A stretch of 64,000 nt of DNA from Lathyrus oleraceus (taxonomy: Eukaryota; Streptophyta; Magnoliopsida; Fabales; Fabaceae): NCBI RefSeq assembly GCF_024323335.1, contig NC_066580.1:260755332-260819331 (forward strand), written 5' to 3'. Positions 12,031-25,200 of this stretch are shown piece after piece. Position numbers and translations under genes: made by a program. The notes under the pieces are model-generated. The model searched no databases and was not told where the DNA came from. It saw nothing but the letters and a program-made list of their open reading frames with translations. Numbering within the stretch: the stretch's first letter is position 1; each line of letters begins with the position of its first letter.

Positions 12031-13976
12031 TAAAATATGAAAAAATCTCATGCACGTAACTGAAATGTGAAGATGAAGGAAGAGAAATGAGTTTTGTATA
12101 ATATTTTTCCTTGATCCGTAATAAATTAAGAATATATGTTGGATTTTTGTGAAGAAGTGGTATAGATTGTTCATGCCATAATGAAAAGGCGTGAGAGAGT
12201 GTTAGGGTTTCGTTTTGATCTGATAAACATGAATTGGCCATTTCAAAAAATAGAGAACCAAGTAGAGACAACCCAAAAAACAAGAATGGGAGAAAGTGTG
12301 TGGAGAAATGGCGTACCTTGAAAGTTATTCAAAAGTATAAATATTAAATATATACAAAGAAAAATAGAAGAAAGTGTATGAATAACATGATTACATTTTA
12401 GAAGAAGGCAAAAAATAAGATAGATAAAGAATAAATGATGTTGAACATGATTACCTTTTAGTATGAAGAATAAGAAAGACAAGACATTTGGAAGAACAAG
12501 TTTGGTGGATGTGGAAGAGAGATGTTAGGGTTTTGTGTGTTTAGCGAGACGATTATTCTTTATTGAAGCTTGATAACTTCACACTCACACACACACACAC
12601 ACACATGGTTGTAAAACTTATCACCATGGTTGCTAATAAAAACTATGATAAAATGTTAGTACTATTCACAATGGTTTATGATACTAACTATGGTCATAGG
12701 TATTTTAATTTTAATATATTTATAAGAGTATATGGACAAGCCCTTTTTCTAACGAAAAAATAATAAAATATTGGTGTTGGGATTCCAAGCATGTAAACTT
12801 TCATCTATCACCATAGTGGTTGTTACTATGAATCGTTATGAAATCTATTTTAATAAAGTAAAAATAAATTCAGGCACATTAAGATCAGTTATTACTATGG
12901 TTACTTAAACGAACGTAGTAATATAGTGTTACCAAATGTATATTTTGTAGTAGTGTCAACACAACCCAACTATTCTGGCATGACCCACGAACTCAGTTAC
13001 AGTAGCGGGTCATTCCATATACAAGACAATGTAAAAATGCAAGAAATTCTTAGGGAATCTGGTGTTGGTGATGTTATTGAGACCTCAAATCCTCAAACAC
13101 CTAGGGTATTGATAAGTTCTAAATGGTGGTAATTTTGTGTGTGAATAATTGACACTTATTGACTTGTTTCAATTGATTTTCTTGCGTAAACCTCAACTTT
13201 TGCATATATATTATATAGTTTTTGTTATCATGTAAATATCGCTTAGTTTGATAGTTTTCATCTCTTTTTGTAGGTTTTCATGCATAATTGAAGCATTGGG
13301 ATCAATGGCACTAAGCAAAACCCAAAATAACATTTTGGAAGATTCAAAGTTTTACAAAGCGGGATTAGCACGATCTAGCGCGCTTAGAGAAATAGGGGCA
13401 TGAGAAAATTGTGAAATTCACGCTAGGAGTGCGCTTAGCGTGAGTCAAGGCGATTTAAGTTTATTTTGCTGATCGCGCTAAGCGAGCTTTGCTTGGGCTT
13501 AGCGTGGTTCTGCTTTTTGAGTTATTATATATTCATTTGTGAATAGATTTTTAGGTATTTTTGGGGAACTTTTAACCCCAATTCCATCAGAATCATTATT
13601 TAGTTAGGAGATCTATAGTAGCGTAGAAATAAAAAGTAAGGATGCTTCTTGAAGATCCAAAGTTGGATTTGCCTCTACCATTGGGAAATCACGGTGGGTG
13701 CTTATTCCTCTTTATTCTTCTCCTTGTAATCCCTTTCTTGTTAGGTTTGTATGTAAGTTCACTTTTATAGTATGTATTTTTATTAATCATGGTGTTATAT
13801 ATAATCTATTCACGAATCTATATCGATGTTATCCTTATTTACTTGTTTATCTATTGATTTGAATCGTTACTAAGAAATACTCTTTGAATCTAGATCTAGG
13901 ATAATCATTTGTTAGACTATAAACTCTAGACATATATCTAGTTTGATAGGATGAGAGATCGTCGATTAAACAATAC

Positions 13977-13981
13977 GGTAG
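13977..13981. repeat. Left target-site duplication of the Ogre (GGTAG)
   Basis: ggtag immediately precedes TGTAGTGGGG and is repeated at 36804-36808 after the other terminus. Confidence 0.9.
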
Positions 13982-16900
13982 TGTAGTGGGGTATTTGTTA
14001 CCTTATGGTTTATTGACTAAACCAAAAGTAAACATACAATTCGAGTCGCCACCGCACTATTATTTGTCCAAAGGAAAGGCTAAAAAGCGAACAAAAGCCA
14101 AGTAAGAAGTTTTATCAAATCAACAACTAATAAAAATGTCAGAGATCTAGATAAGGGGGTTGGTTATGAAATGGGAAGGTTTTACGCACCCAAAACATCC
14201 TTAGTACTCTAAGGGAACCTCTTTTTGCAAATGTGTGTTGTAGGTTGGTATTTGTGAAAATATGTGCAAAAAGATTGGGGGGATGAGAAGAGAATGAATT
14301 ATATTTACAAATTTGTTGTGTGAATGGATGAACCATTGCCTACGTACCATCACAAAGGTAGGATCAAAACCTCATAGTTCGGGGTAAAAATCTCAAAGAT
14401 TGGTGAATTGATTTGACCAAAAGCCTTAAGGTCTTTTGTTATCAAAGGGAGAAAACTCAACCTAAACCAAAAATCCACCATGTGAGGAGGGCTCCATCAT
14501 ACTAGTGAGGGGTTAACCCTATAATAAGTATGGAAGACTTATAGTCCAATCACTAAGGATAAGGTGAGGTTTACATCAACCACTATGATAACTCAAACCT
14601 ATGACTAATGTTTATGAAAAGGTTTTAACAAAGGTGGCCATTGGAACCACAAAAACAACTTGAAGTGAGTTGTATTTACAAGTTATAAGTATTTACAAAA
14701 TAAAGTCAAAGTTGGATTAATTTTTATTCAGAATGAGTATTTATGAAAAGATTTTGAAAAATCAAAGGCATAAGGCCTAGGTTTCTAATTTGAAAACAAT
14801 GTCAAAGTTTGCACAAAATGAGTTTGGCTTGGGTTAGAGTGGAGAGAAGAAGAGAAGGGTTAATCCTAAAGCATACAAAGATAAGATAAGAGATAAAACC
14901 CTTGGAGTTCCTTTTCTTGAGATCATAAAGATGATTCAAGATGCTCATTTCCTTTGGACTTAGCAAACAACAAGCAATCACATAATTATATTCTAGCTCC
15001 TTGGATCTCCATTTGGCTTGTCTCTCTTAATTTGGCTACTCATGGTAATGGTCCTCCTTACTATCTCAAGATGGAATCCCTATCACACAAGATCAAACAT
15101 CAAAAAGTTCACAACACAAAAAGAGAAGTGGACAAAGAATGAGTTTTGGAAAGAAAGTCCTTTGAAGTCAACTCTTAGATTTAGCATTCTAAAGGCATGA
15201 GGCCTAGTTGCTCTTCAGCAAGTTTAGCATTCTAAAGGCATGAGGCCTAGTTGCTCTTGAACTCCTTTAAGCATAGGTAAGGTCCTAATTCTAAGTCCTC
15301 TCTCCTTTTTGCATTGGGTTCACACAAACAAAAGCAAAACAAACACAAGACAACAATATATTTATATACAATAATGAGCTCAAATGAGCAAAAAGGAAAA
15401 TGACATAAACATAAAATATGTGCTCAAGTGAGCAAAATGAAAAGCAATATGAATAAATGAGCAAGAAGTAAATTACATTAAAGTAAAGTGCAAGAAATTA
15501 AATGCTCAAATTAAAGTTAGTAATTAGTGGTTATGTTAGTTTGTCATGAGACAATTTAGCGCTATGTTAACCAATCGTAAGTGGACTAATGTAGTAGTCA
15601 CACCTATCTGAGGCCGGTCAATAAAACTATAGGAAAATAAACACAAGTTAGAGATCAAGACTAGTAAGCCAAGCTCCTAAAACTTGCCATGCCAAAAGAA
15701 AAGAAGAAAGGCCTTGTATGGACTTTAGGTTTTTTGCTTGACCAAGAAGCAACCTATCTTGGACAAAAAGAAACTCACTTGATCTTTGATCAAGTTGAGT
15801 TTGCTTTGGATCAAAAAGGTTAAGCCTCTCATATGTCAAGACCAACCACAAATCATTAACTCATTGGCCAAAAAGAAAAAAAAGGAAATGAGATGAAGAT
15901 GAAATGAAATGGAAAGAGAAATAAAGTATCAAACACAAGTGATCAAATATGAATCAAATCATTATCAACCAAAGTTAAACAGAAGAGAAATGAAGGTTAG
16001 AAGTCAACAAGTCAAACATATTTTTTTGGTATTTTGGAATTAAAATAAATGCAAAATTAAAATGGACAAAATATGGCCAAACCTCAAATTCAATTCAAAT
16101 CAACTTCAACAAGTCCAATTAAATTTTCATAGGTCTGACATGGTCAAACAAGGTTTGACAAAAAATTTCAACAACTTTTAAAATTAGAAACTATTTTAAA
16201 ACAATTAAAAACACTGAAAAATAACACAAATGAATTAAAACCTCAAATAAATCTCAAATCAATTCAGAAATTGATGAGATTATTTTTCATTGACTTATCA
16301 TGATCCATATGTGTTAAGAAAATATTTTTGGATTTTTCAGATATCAAAAAGTATTTAAAATGAATTAAAAACTATCAAAAACCAAATAATTAAAAAAAAT
16401 AATTAAATGAAGTCACAAAAATAATTAAAAATCAAAATATGAAACTAGATTTTTCAAGAAAATTTTTGGTGTTGGTCTCATATTTTTGTGACTTCAAATA
16501 AAATATTTATGAATTTTTGAAAAGAAAAGGAATTAAAAGAAATTAAAACAGAAATAAGAAAATAACAAAAATGCGCTGCTATGGATTTGTCTCATTAATT
16601 GACGTGGCATGATCACACGGTCTAGAAGCGCGGATGCACGAAACACCTTGGTCAAACGCATCAGACTTTATATTAAAATAAGTCCACAAGATGGAAGGCC
16701 ACGATTATAACATTTTGCCAAGATCCAAAGGACTAGAAGCTCCCACGTGGGGATGGTGGTGGAAACCACCATCTTCTCCGGCCAGACAACCAACTCTGGC
16801 CACCACGTGCAGGGATCTCAACCTTAATGAAAATGAAAAACAATGGTATCGAAATGAAGTCGGGGTGATGTACATCACCCTTGTAACCTTGGATTTTCCT

Positions 16901-18852
16901 CAATGTTTCTGTTTAGAGAGAAACAAGAGCTTGAAGATCATGGTGTTTGATCTGAAATGACACAATTCATCAAATTAAGACCACCACTGGCCTACGTCTT
17001 GCTTGAGGACTTCAGAAAATAGTTCAAACTCAAGCAATTCACATTGTATAGCAAGATCCAGATCAAAAGAGTTTGGTGATATACCTCTGAAATGCAGCTT
17101 TGAACAACACGATCTCTTCAAGCTTTTGGTCCAAATTTGACTTGGAGATGTAATAATGATGCAAGGCTAAGGAATTAAGACTTGAAGATCAACTAAGGAT
17201 GTTGAAATTCAAACTTGAAATTGAAAATGAAAACTGAAATTCCTTTGAGTGAGGGTTGGATTTTCCCTTCAGCAGCGTTTCAGATCTCCTTGTGGTTGAA
17301 TTTTGAATGAGCTTGCACTTCTATTTATAGCTGGAATGGAGGCAAGGTGATGCAATGCTCGTGTGCATGAAAATTGGACCTTCCATGCATGGGCCTGTAT
17401 AGGCGTGTGCAAAGCCCAAAAGTCAATGGAGTTGGCTGAGATCATTTGCAAGTGATTTGGATGTGTAATTGGAGCTGTATTGGCTTGCACATGATGTTAT
17501 GATGTCAATTGCATAATTGAACATAAACCTTTAGCTCTTCGAAACTCACACATGAAAAATCCAAAAATGGTCATGTGAGTAATGGTTGGAAAGCTCTTGG
17601 TATAAGGAACAAAAGTTATGTTGGGAAAAAATCCATTTGGAGTTTGTAAATTTATGAAAATTGGCTGTGAAGTTTGAGGTACAAAACATGTCTAGGTTTC
17701 CTTTGAAATTTTTTGCCAAAACCAAGCAACTTCAAGCGATTATTTATCAATGATGAAAGCCTCAAATTGAAAAACCTCCAACATTAAAGTTGTAGCTATT
17801 TTCAAGATGATCAACATAGAATTAAAGTTTGTATCATTTGGATGTTTAATGAGAAAGTTATGGGCACTTGAAGTTGGACATTTTTCAAATCCAATGACTT
17901 AGGTCCAAAGTGACCTATAATGTTTTGTATTATCACATGTGTTTCTTTTAGGATTATGAAATTTTTTCCAACATAACAATTGAATTAGACATCTTAACCT
18001 TTCCAATTCATTTGGTCTCACCTCGAAATCATACAAAATAAGGAAGTTAGGTTCTTGGGAAGTTGACCCAAAATTAGGGTTTTAGTCAAAATGACCTATA
18101 ATGTTTTGAAATGAATGATGACCTTCCAAGCTTCAAATGGATTTTTTATGAACATGAACATTGTTCATATGGTTATTAAGAACATTGTTTCTCTTGGTGT
18201 CATATACATTTGACAAACACATAAAAAGTTGTATCTCAATGATCCTCAGTTTAGTCAGATGACTTGACTGGTCAACTTCTCAAGGCCAAGCTTCAAATCT
18301 TGATGAATGAATGATTGAGGATACTCACGTAGGCTCATATATGCATAAAATAATGAATGAAAGAACTTCCCTGGATTGAATTTGATCATAGGTTGAGGTT
18401 GCTTCATGAGCAAGGCACAATCAATGCACAGTTGAATTAGAGTTTCCTTGGGAAACAATCCTCAAGCCCTTTGGTTTATCTTGATCAAATTGGCAAATTG
18501 AGATACTTGGGAGACATATATGATGATTAGGAGCTTTGTGAACCATTTCATGCCTTTTATCATCTTCATCTAGCCACTTCATTGAGCTTGAGAGCCTCCT
18601 AGGAGCATTGGAGCACATGATCACTTGAGCTCTGAAACAAAAAGAATTAGAGACATATTTTTGTTCTTTTGGTTAGTAGACAAATAAGAAAAGCAATAAT
18701 ATAAAATTCAAGCATGCTTGGTGGTCTCAAATCACTCATACAAGTCCCACCCTAGGGTTAAGGAGCCACACATGCTATGATCCTTGAGGAAATGCATTGA
18801 GCAAATGATATGATGTCATGAGGGATCTTAGGGTCAAAATTAGGGTCTTACA
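13982..18852 (-). repeat. Ogre 3' LTR
   Basis: Nearly collinear with 31954-36803. On the minus strand it starts TGTAAGACCCTAATTTTGAC and ends ACAAATACCCCACTACA. A TATA box (CTATAAATAG) lies at 17330-17321. A partial PBS copy (TGGCGACTC) lies at 14051-14043. No genes are present. Confidence 0.93.
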
Positions 18853-21800
18853 GATGCCCCTATTTAAGTTCATTCTAGCCGGAGATATGAAGGTTAAAAT
18901 CTTTGTCTCGACGAGGTAGAATGGACTTAAATAATAACAAAGAGACAAATTTTGGTCCCTAAGAGACCTCATGATGCAAATGTATGCATGCAAAAGTTAA
19001 TAATCTGTGGGGAAATATGGCCACAAAGGAAAAAGAATCAGAGAAAGACCGAAAGTCCATAGGAATAGCACACTCACTAGGGAGACAGAGACTATGGGGA
19101 AAAATAGGGTAAAAATGCGTGAGCAGGTCACGACTTGGAAACTTGTTGGGAGACACGAAGGGATTCCACGAAAATAAATCGATGGAAAGACTCGGGCTAA
19201 CGCAAAGATGCATGTATTGAGGAATATGCCAATACAGCAAAACTATCCACAAAGGATACATCGAACTCAGATAGGGATGTCCATAAAGGACTCAGCTGAG
19301 GAATAAACAACGAGATATTACCGGATACTGGGTAATAAACTCAAAAGGAGACATGTTATCAAAACACCGGTTACTGGGTGAGAGAACAACACGCTCAGGG
19401 ATAGAGAATATCTGAGACCGGTATAAGGGTGAGTGATATCAATCATCTGAAACATCTGAGGAGGACCCAAAAGGCACATCTCAACTCAAGAAAATCTGAC
19501 TCCACAGGGGACAAAAGTCATAATACGGAGCAAAAGGAAGAAACACCAGGGATACCGGTTACTGGGCATATAATAGGTGACCAACCAGGCGTGAATTGGG
19601 AACATATCCAAGACACTCATCATCCAAAAGGAGGGCTGAAAAAGAAAACTCGATTTATAGGATGGACATTCGATTCCATAAGGAAATACGAATCTTACTC
19701 AACTGGGGAAGAAAAAGACTTCGACTGAAGAGCGCATGACATATATTATCTATTACTGTCAGAACATAGATAACATATTCGCATGGAAGATTATCCACAA
19801 CCGGTTACTGGGTTAATAAAATATAAATCGACCGAAAAGAAAGGAGATCGGGATACCGGTTACTGGGTATAAAATGATGACCAATCAAAAGGAAAAACGA
19901 TCATTACCAAACAAGGGTAAGTGAAAGATGACTCGCGGGGGATGAATCGCTTAACAGAAGCAATTATCCAAGAGATACATCACTGGTTACTGGGTGGTAT
20001 ACTCAAAAGATGAAGGAATATCAATATCGAATATTGGATAAAGATAACCAACAAAGAGGGGATTACATCTACCGGTTGCTGGGTAGAAAACCACAGAAGT
20101 AAGGCTTACAACTACCGGTTACTGGGTAGAAGGCCAAAAAGTCCACTGGGGAAAAAAGGGGCAATTACTGGTTATTGAGCAATTGAACTTAACCACAAGG
20201 AACTGCAGGGTAATCACAAGAAAGGAGTCAATCTAGGAACAAACTAGAAAGACACAATCAAACAAGACTCAACCCGATGAGGATATAACTCAGGGGAGTA
20301 GTTCCATCCCAATATATAATTGTGGTGGAAACTAAAGCAATAATCATCCACGAGGACATAACTCAGTGGGGAATAAAAGGGAAAGATAGACACTTTCTAC
20401 CTATGGGGCTGACTCTATAGGGAGAGATCAGACACAAACATCTGCTTAGGGAAGGATATTTCACCAATAGCAGGAGATAACAAGCAATGATATATGGCAA
20501 AGAATGCAACATGAATATCTGAATGCTATGATTATGCATGTATATGCATGTTTTATGTATGATTAATGCTGACAGACACACATATCTAACACAAACAAGC
20601 TCAAGAGCCACGGACAGACATCCGGTATAACATCTCAAAAGAGAAAGGCCAGGCCCACAGGAGAACTTAGTTCTGGTGGGGATGATCCAATACCAGGAGT
20701 CACAGACCACTGCTGGGGATAGGCAAAATCTCAGATGGGGAACATGCAGAGTTAAGCTTCCGACTGTCGGGGATCTTCCAACAATTCTCGGGAACAAGTA
20801 ACGGGATGTCAATAAGATCCATCATAGAAGAGACTCTACTGGGGAACTTATCGAGGAATGAGGTGAAACTCTGTGGGGAACAACCGCCAAACAGACACTC
20901 ACCAAACAAAACACTCCCTCTAACTGCTGGAGAGATATCTCTGCTAAGGGGAGAACAAACAAATTGCTCCGTTGGGGAAGGAAATAACACATCTTCTTCA
21001 TCACCGTCCAATACTGGAAGAAATCTTCACTCGGAGGGGATACCAATTAACAAGCTCTGATCAGGAAACTCCACTGGGGATGGACTATAGGCGACCAAAC
21101 TGAGGATAGTCTGCTGTAAGCAACCCTACTGGGGATGAGCTTTAGACAAACTCAAAGGAGACTACCCTGGCTGAGGGAATCGGAAATGAATCCTTTGTCA
21201 ATATGTGCCATGCTGGGGATGACAGGGACGCAAGCCCTTCACTAATTTCTCTAGGCAACTTCCTGCTGAGGAGACAAATATCTAGAAAGATATCTCTGCA
21301 GGGAACACATGCTTACTCCGCTGGAGGACTTCTACTCATGCTGGGAAAAGACAAACTTCCCCGTGAATAGATAGCATATTAACTTTTATCAATCTATAAG
21401 GGATTTTAGCTCAGTCCACACAAGGGATGACAACCATATAATTTATAAAACACAAATGCTAGTGCCTGATATAGAGGTATACATATCTCTAAAAGATCGA
21501 GGCCAAAACTTCAGACTCTCTAGGGAGCTGATAAAGTATTCTTTCTGCGCTCGCTGGGGAGATAACTCGAATACTGATGAAGAGGATATAATCATGCCAG
21601 AATATGAATACATTCCTTACCTTTTGGAGATCATACTATCCTTGGGAGAGCACTGAAGACATTTCAATTGTCCTTTTAGTCATTGTGAATGTTCACTTTG
21701 TTTAAAAACAGTTTATAAGAGCTTTATTTGTTTAAAAACAATGAAATTTATCAATTAAAACATGCAAACATTTATTAAGCAGAAACAAATAAGAGTGCAA

Positions 21801-22234
21801 AGAATTGGATAAAGGTTCAAATTTATTTGATAGAATGGAAGTCCGCAAATGGCAAGACTCCATGGATCTTTACAAATTTGAAATTGGTGATATATATTGG
21901 AAAAAAGGCTACATTGAACATAATGACCGTTTCTCCCCCAACTCTGAATCCAATGTATTTGAAGCTTCAATTGACGATGACTGAGCGAGAATCCTTGTCA
22001 GATGACAGTTGTAGAACAAAGTCTTGTCAGGATGCAGTTACTTGCCAAATCCCTAATTTTTGCCTAGATTGCCCCAAGGTGAGGTACTCAATCTAGCGGG
22101 ATATATATTCATATTTTTATGTCTCTAACTTTTGTCTGGACCGCCCTTTCAGGTTTTCAATCCACCAAGACGCTCATTTTTGCCTAAGCTACCCTTTCGG
22201 GTTTTCAACTTAGCGAGCTATTTTGTTTTTATTT
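18853..22234 (-). other. Ogre 3' UTR with PPT and dispersed short repeats
   Basis: A polypurine tract (taggggcatc in element sense) lies at 18862-18853, directly before the 3' LTR. Non-coding. It holds many copies of ACCCAGTAACCGGT (19326-20180) and of TCCCCAGnnGAGTC-like sequences (20700-21560, element sense). Two cccgaaagggcgg-type blocks follow the integrase stop (22140-22210). Ogre 3' UTRs are known from other legumes to be hypervariable and to seed satellite repeats. Confidence 0.8.
19326..20180 (-). repeat. Dispersed ACCCAGTAACCGGT motif, about ten copies
   Basis: Plus-strand accggttactgggt or near variants occur at about 19326, 19367, 19556, 19800, 19856, 19983, 20071, 20113 and 20165. 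Spacing is irregular (40-245 bp). The same motif recurs in the other Ogre-type element at 58445, 58692 and 58929. Confidence 0.85.
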
Positions 22235-25200
22235 TTAGACAAAGTATTTCTTGAATGCATCTGAATTCACAGGACGAGTGAAATCCTCCTCATCCATAGT
22301 TGTAAGCACCAAAGCACCGCCTGAAAAGGCTCTCTTAACAGCATATGAACCTTCATAGTTCGGAGTCCACTTGCCCCTGGAATCTGGCGCGAAAGACAAG
22401 ACTTTCTTGGGCACGAGGTCACCTTCTCAGAACACACGAGGCTTGACCTTCTTATCAAATGCTTTCTTCATCCTTTGCTGATACAACTGACCAAGGCACA
22501 TGGAAGTTAATCTCTTCTCTTCAATTAAATTCAAATGGTCATAACGACTCTTAACCCATTCAGCCTCAGTCAACTTGGCTTCCATCAAGACTCTCATTTA
22601 TGGGATCTCAACCTCCACGGGGAGCACAACCTTCATGCCATATACAAGAGAGAAAGGGGTTGCCCCTGTTGAAGTGCGGACGGATGTACGATAACCATGC
22701 AAAGCAAATGGCAACATCTCATGCCAATATTTGTACGTAACAACCATCTTCTGAATAATCTTCTTGATGTTCTTGTTAGCAGCTTCAACAGCCCCATTCA
22801 TCTTGGGTCTATAGGGAGAAGAATTATGATGTGCAATCTTGAACTCGTTACACAGCTCTTTCATCATCTTGTTGTTCAAGTTAGATCCATTATCAGTAAT
22901 GATCTTGTCTGGCACATCATATCGGCATATGAGTTGATTCTTGATAAACTTCACAACCACCTGCCTGGTCACATTCGCATATGATGCCACTTCAACCCAT
23001 TTGGTGAAGTAATCAATAGCTACGAGAATTAAACGGTGACCATTAGATGCTTTTGGCTCAATCATGCCAATCATGTCAATTCCCCACATGGAGAAAGGCC
23101 ATGGCGAGGAAATAACATTTAGAAGTGTCGGGGGAATCTGAATCTTATCCGCATAAATCTGACACTTGTGGCATTTCTTCACATATTTGCAGCAGTCAGA
23201 CTCCATTGTCAGCCAATAGTAGTCTGCTCTCAACATCTTATTTGCCATAGCATGTCCATTGGAATGAGTACCAAATGAACCCTCATGGACTTCAGTCATC
23301 AACAGGTCTGCTTCGAGTCTATCCACGCATCTGAGCAGAACCATGTCAAAAATCCTCTTATAAAGCACATCACCATTAAGGTAGAAATTGCCAGATAATC
23401 TCCTCAAAGTCTTCTTATCTTCAACAGATGCCCCAGGCGGGTAAGTCTGACTTTGGAGAAAGCACTTGATATCATAATACCATGGCTTATCATCTTTCAC
23501 TTCTTCAACTGCAAACACGTGAGTCGGTCTATCCAAGCGCATCACAGTAATATTGGGAACTTCATTCCAATATTTCACTACAATCATTGAAGCAAGCATA
23601 GCAAGAGCATCTTCCATCTGATTCTCATCTCGAGGAATATGATGGAAGTCAACCTTAGTAAAGAAAGTTGAAATCCTCCTCGCATAATCTCTATATGGGA
23701 TGAGGTCAGGCTGATTCGTCTCCCATTCACCCATAATCTGATTAACAACAAGGGCTGAATCATAAACATCAAGATGTTTAATCCTAAGATCAATACACTC
23801 TTCCAAACCCATAATACAGGCCTCATACTCCGCCATATTATTCGTGCATTTGAAAGTTAGCCTTGCTGTAAAAGGAAAATGTGTGCCCTGAGGAGTAATA
23901 ATCACTGCCCCAATACCATTTCCATACTGATTAACAGCGCCATCAAACACCATACCCCATCAGGAACCAGGCTCTGGCCCTTCATCGAGTGTAGGCTCAT
24001 CGCAATCTTTCATCTTCAAATACAAAATCTCCTCGTCAGGGAATTCGTACTGAATAGACTGATAATCCTCAATTGGTTGATGTGCCAAGTGGTCAGCCAA
24101 GATACTACCTTTAATAGCTTTTTGAGCTCGATACTCAATGTCATACTCAGATAACAACATCTACCAATGGGAAATCCTCCCAGTTAAAGCAGGCTTCTCA
24201 AAGATATACTCGATTGGATCCATTTTGGATATCAACCAAGTCGTATGATTCAACATATACTGGCGTAAACGCTTAGTAGCCTAAGCGAAGGCATAACATG
24301 TCTTCTCAAGCGTCGAGTACCGAGACTCACAATCAGTTAACTTCTTACTCAAGTAGTATATCACATATTCTTTCTTTCCTGGTTCATCTTGCTGACCCAG
24401 TACACAACCCATGGAGTCATAAAGTACACTCAAGTACATAATCAACGGTCTCCCCTCAACAGGCGGAGACAGAATCAGAGGCTTAGACAGATACTCTTTG
24501 ATACTATCAAAGGCCTTCTGGCAACCCTCGGTCCAATCATGATGTTGATCTTTCTAAAGGAGCTTGAATACGGGCGCACATGTGGTAGTCATTTGGGATA
24601 TAAATCTCGAAATGTAATTCAAGCGGCCAAGAAAACCTCGGACTTGCTTCTCAGTTTCGGGTGCAGGCATCTCTTGTATTGCTTTGACCTTGGCAGGATC
24701 AACTTCAATACCTCTTTCACTGACAATAAAGCCCAATAACTTGCCGGAACGGACTCCAAATGTACATTTGTTTGGATTCAGGCGGAGTTTGTACTTCCTC
24801 AAACGCTGGAAAAGCTTCAACAAGTGCTCTACATGTTCAACTTCCGTTTTCGACTTTGCAATCATATCATCAACATATACCTCGATCTCCTTGTGCATCA
24901 TATCATGAAACAAGGTAGTCATAGCGCGTTGATACGTGGCTCCGGCGTTCTTGAAACCGAAGGGCATCACTCGATAACATAATGTTCCCCAAGGTGTGAT
25001 GAATGTTGTATTCTCCATATCCTCAGGTGCCATTTTAATCTAGTTGTAACCGGAAAATCCATCCATGAATGAGTAGACATTGAACTTAGCTGTATTATCT
25101 ACCAACATATCAATGTGTGGTAGAGGAAAATCATCTTTCAGACTAGCTTTATTCAAGTCACGATAATCCACACACATTCGGACTTTTCCATCTTTTTTAG

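Larger units (their letters stand above)
9432..12955 (+). mobile_element. CACTA-like non-autonomous element
   Basis: Starts CACTACGAAAAACACC and ends TTTTGTAGTAGTG, giving a CACTAC terminal inverted repeat of the CACTA superfamily. The subterminal regions carry short repeated motifs in both orientations, such as ataaccgttgtgaa on the left and ccatagtggttgttactatg on the right. It has no transposase coding sequence. It interrupts a reading frame that resumes on its far side. The 3-bp flanks (cac and tca) do not match, so the duplication is unconfirmed. Without the solo LTR inside it the element is about 2.2 kb. Confidence 0.55.
7871..13132 (+). pseudogene. Decayed MULE-associated ORF, split by insertions
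   Basis: Not a recognised intact gene. 7871-8229 reads as a continuous frame with one stop at 8105-8107. It contains RIRSIV...LVL, then ITIADDNTVMQHICVRVKDD and NDVRNMMSASNDI, resembling the acidic N-terminal part of plant MuDR-type transposases that carries a DDVR-like block. After an LTR insertion, 9241-9431 encodes a Gln/Asn/Tyr/Pro-rich stretch (HQNMQQTYGYQTPQ, then a stop). After the CACTA-like insertion, 12955-13132 continues with NYSGMTHELSYSSGSFHIQ up to ISSKWW. A plausible C-terminus (HVHKQQAHRVMVARGFG... stop at 37203) follows the LTR/Ogre insertion. The catalytic middle is missing. Assignment to MULE rests on the flanking arms and a weak N-terminal resemblance. Confidence 0.4.

Noticed and set aside
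18255..19261. Several 60-100 aa minus-strand frames as small genes
   Set aside because: They lie within the Ogre 3' LTR and 3' UTR, and frames in the LTR are not preserved as coding in the paired LTR.
19326..20180. Repeated 14-mers with unique spacers, superficially CRISPR-like
   Set aside because: Spacers vary from about 40 to 245 bp, repeats are short and degenerate, and the region is the 3' UTR of a plant retrotransposon.
20363..21060. Overlapping open frames of 75-150 aa on both strands
   Set aside because: They lie in the repeat-rich 3' UTR, share no residues with known domains and are explained by local GC-rich motifs.
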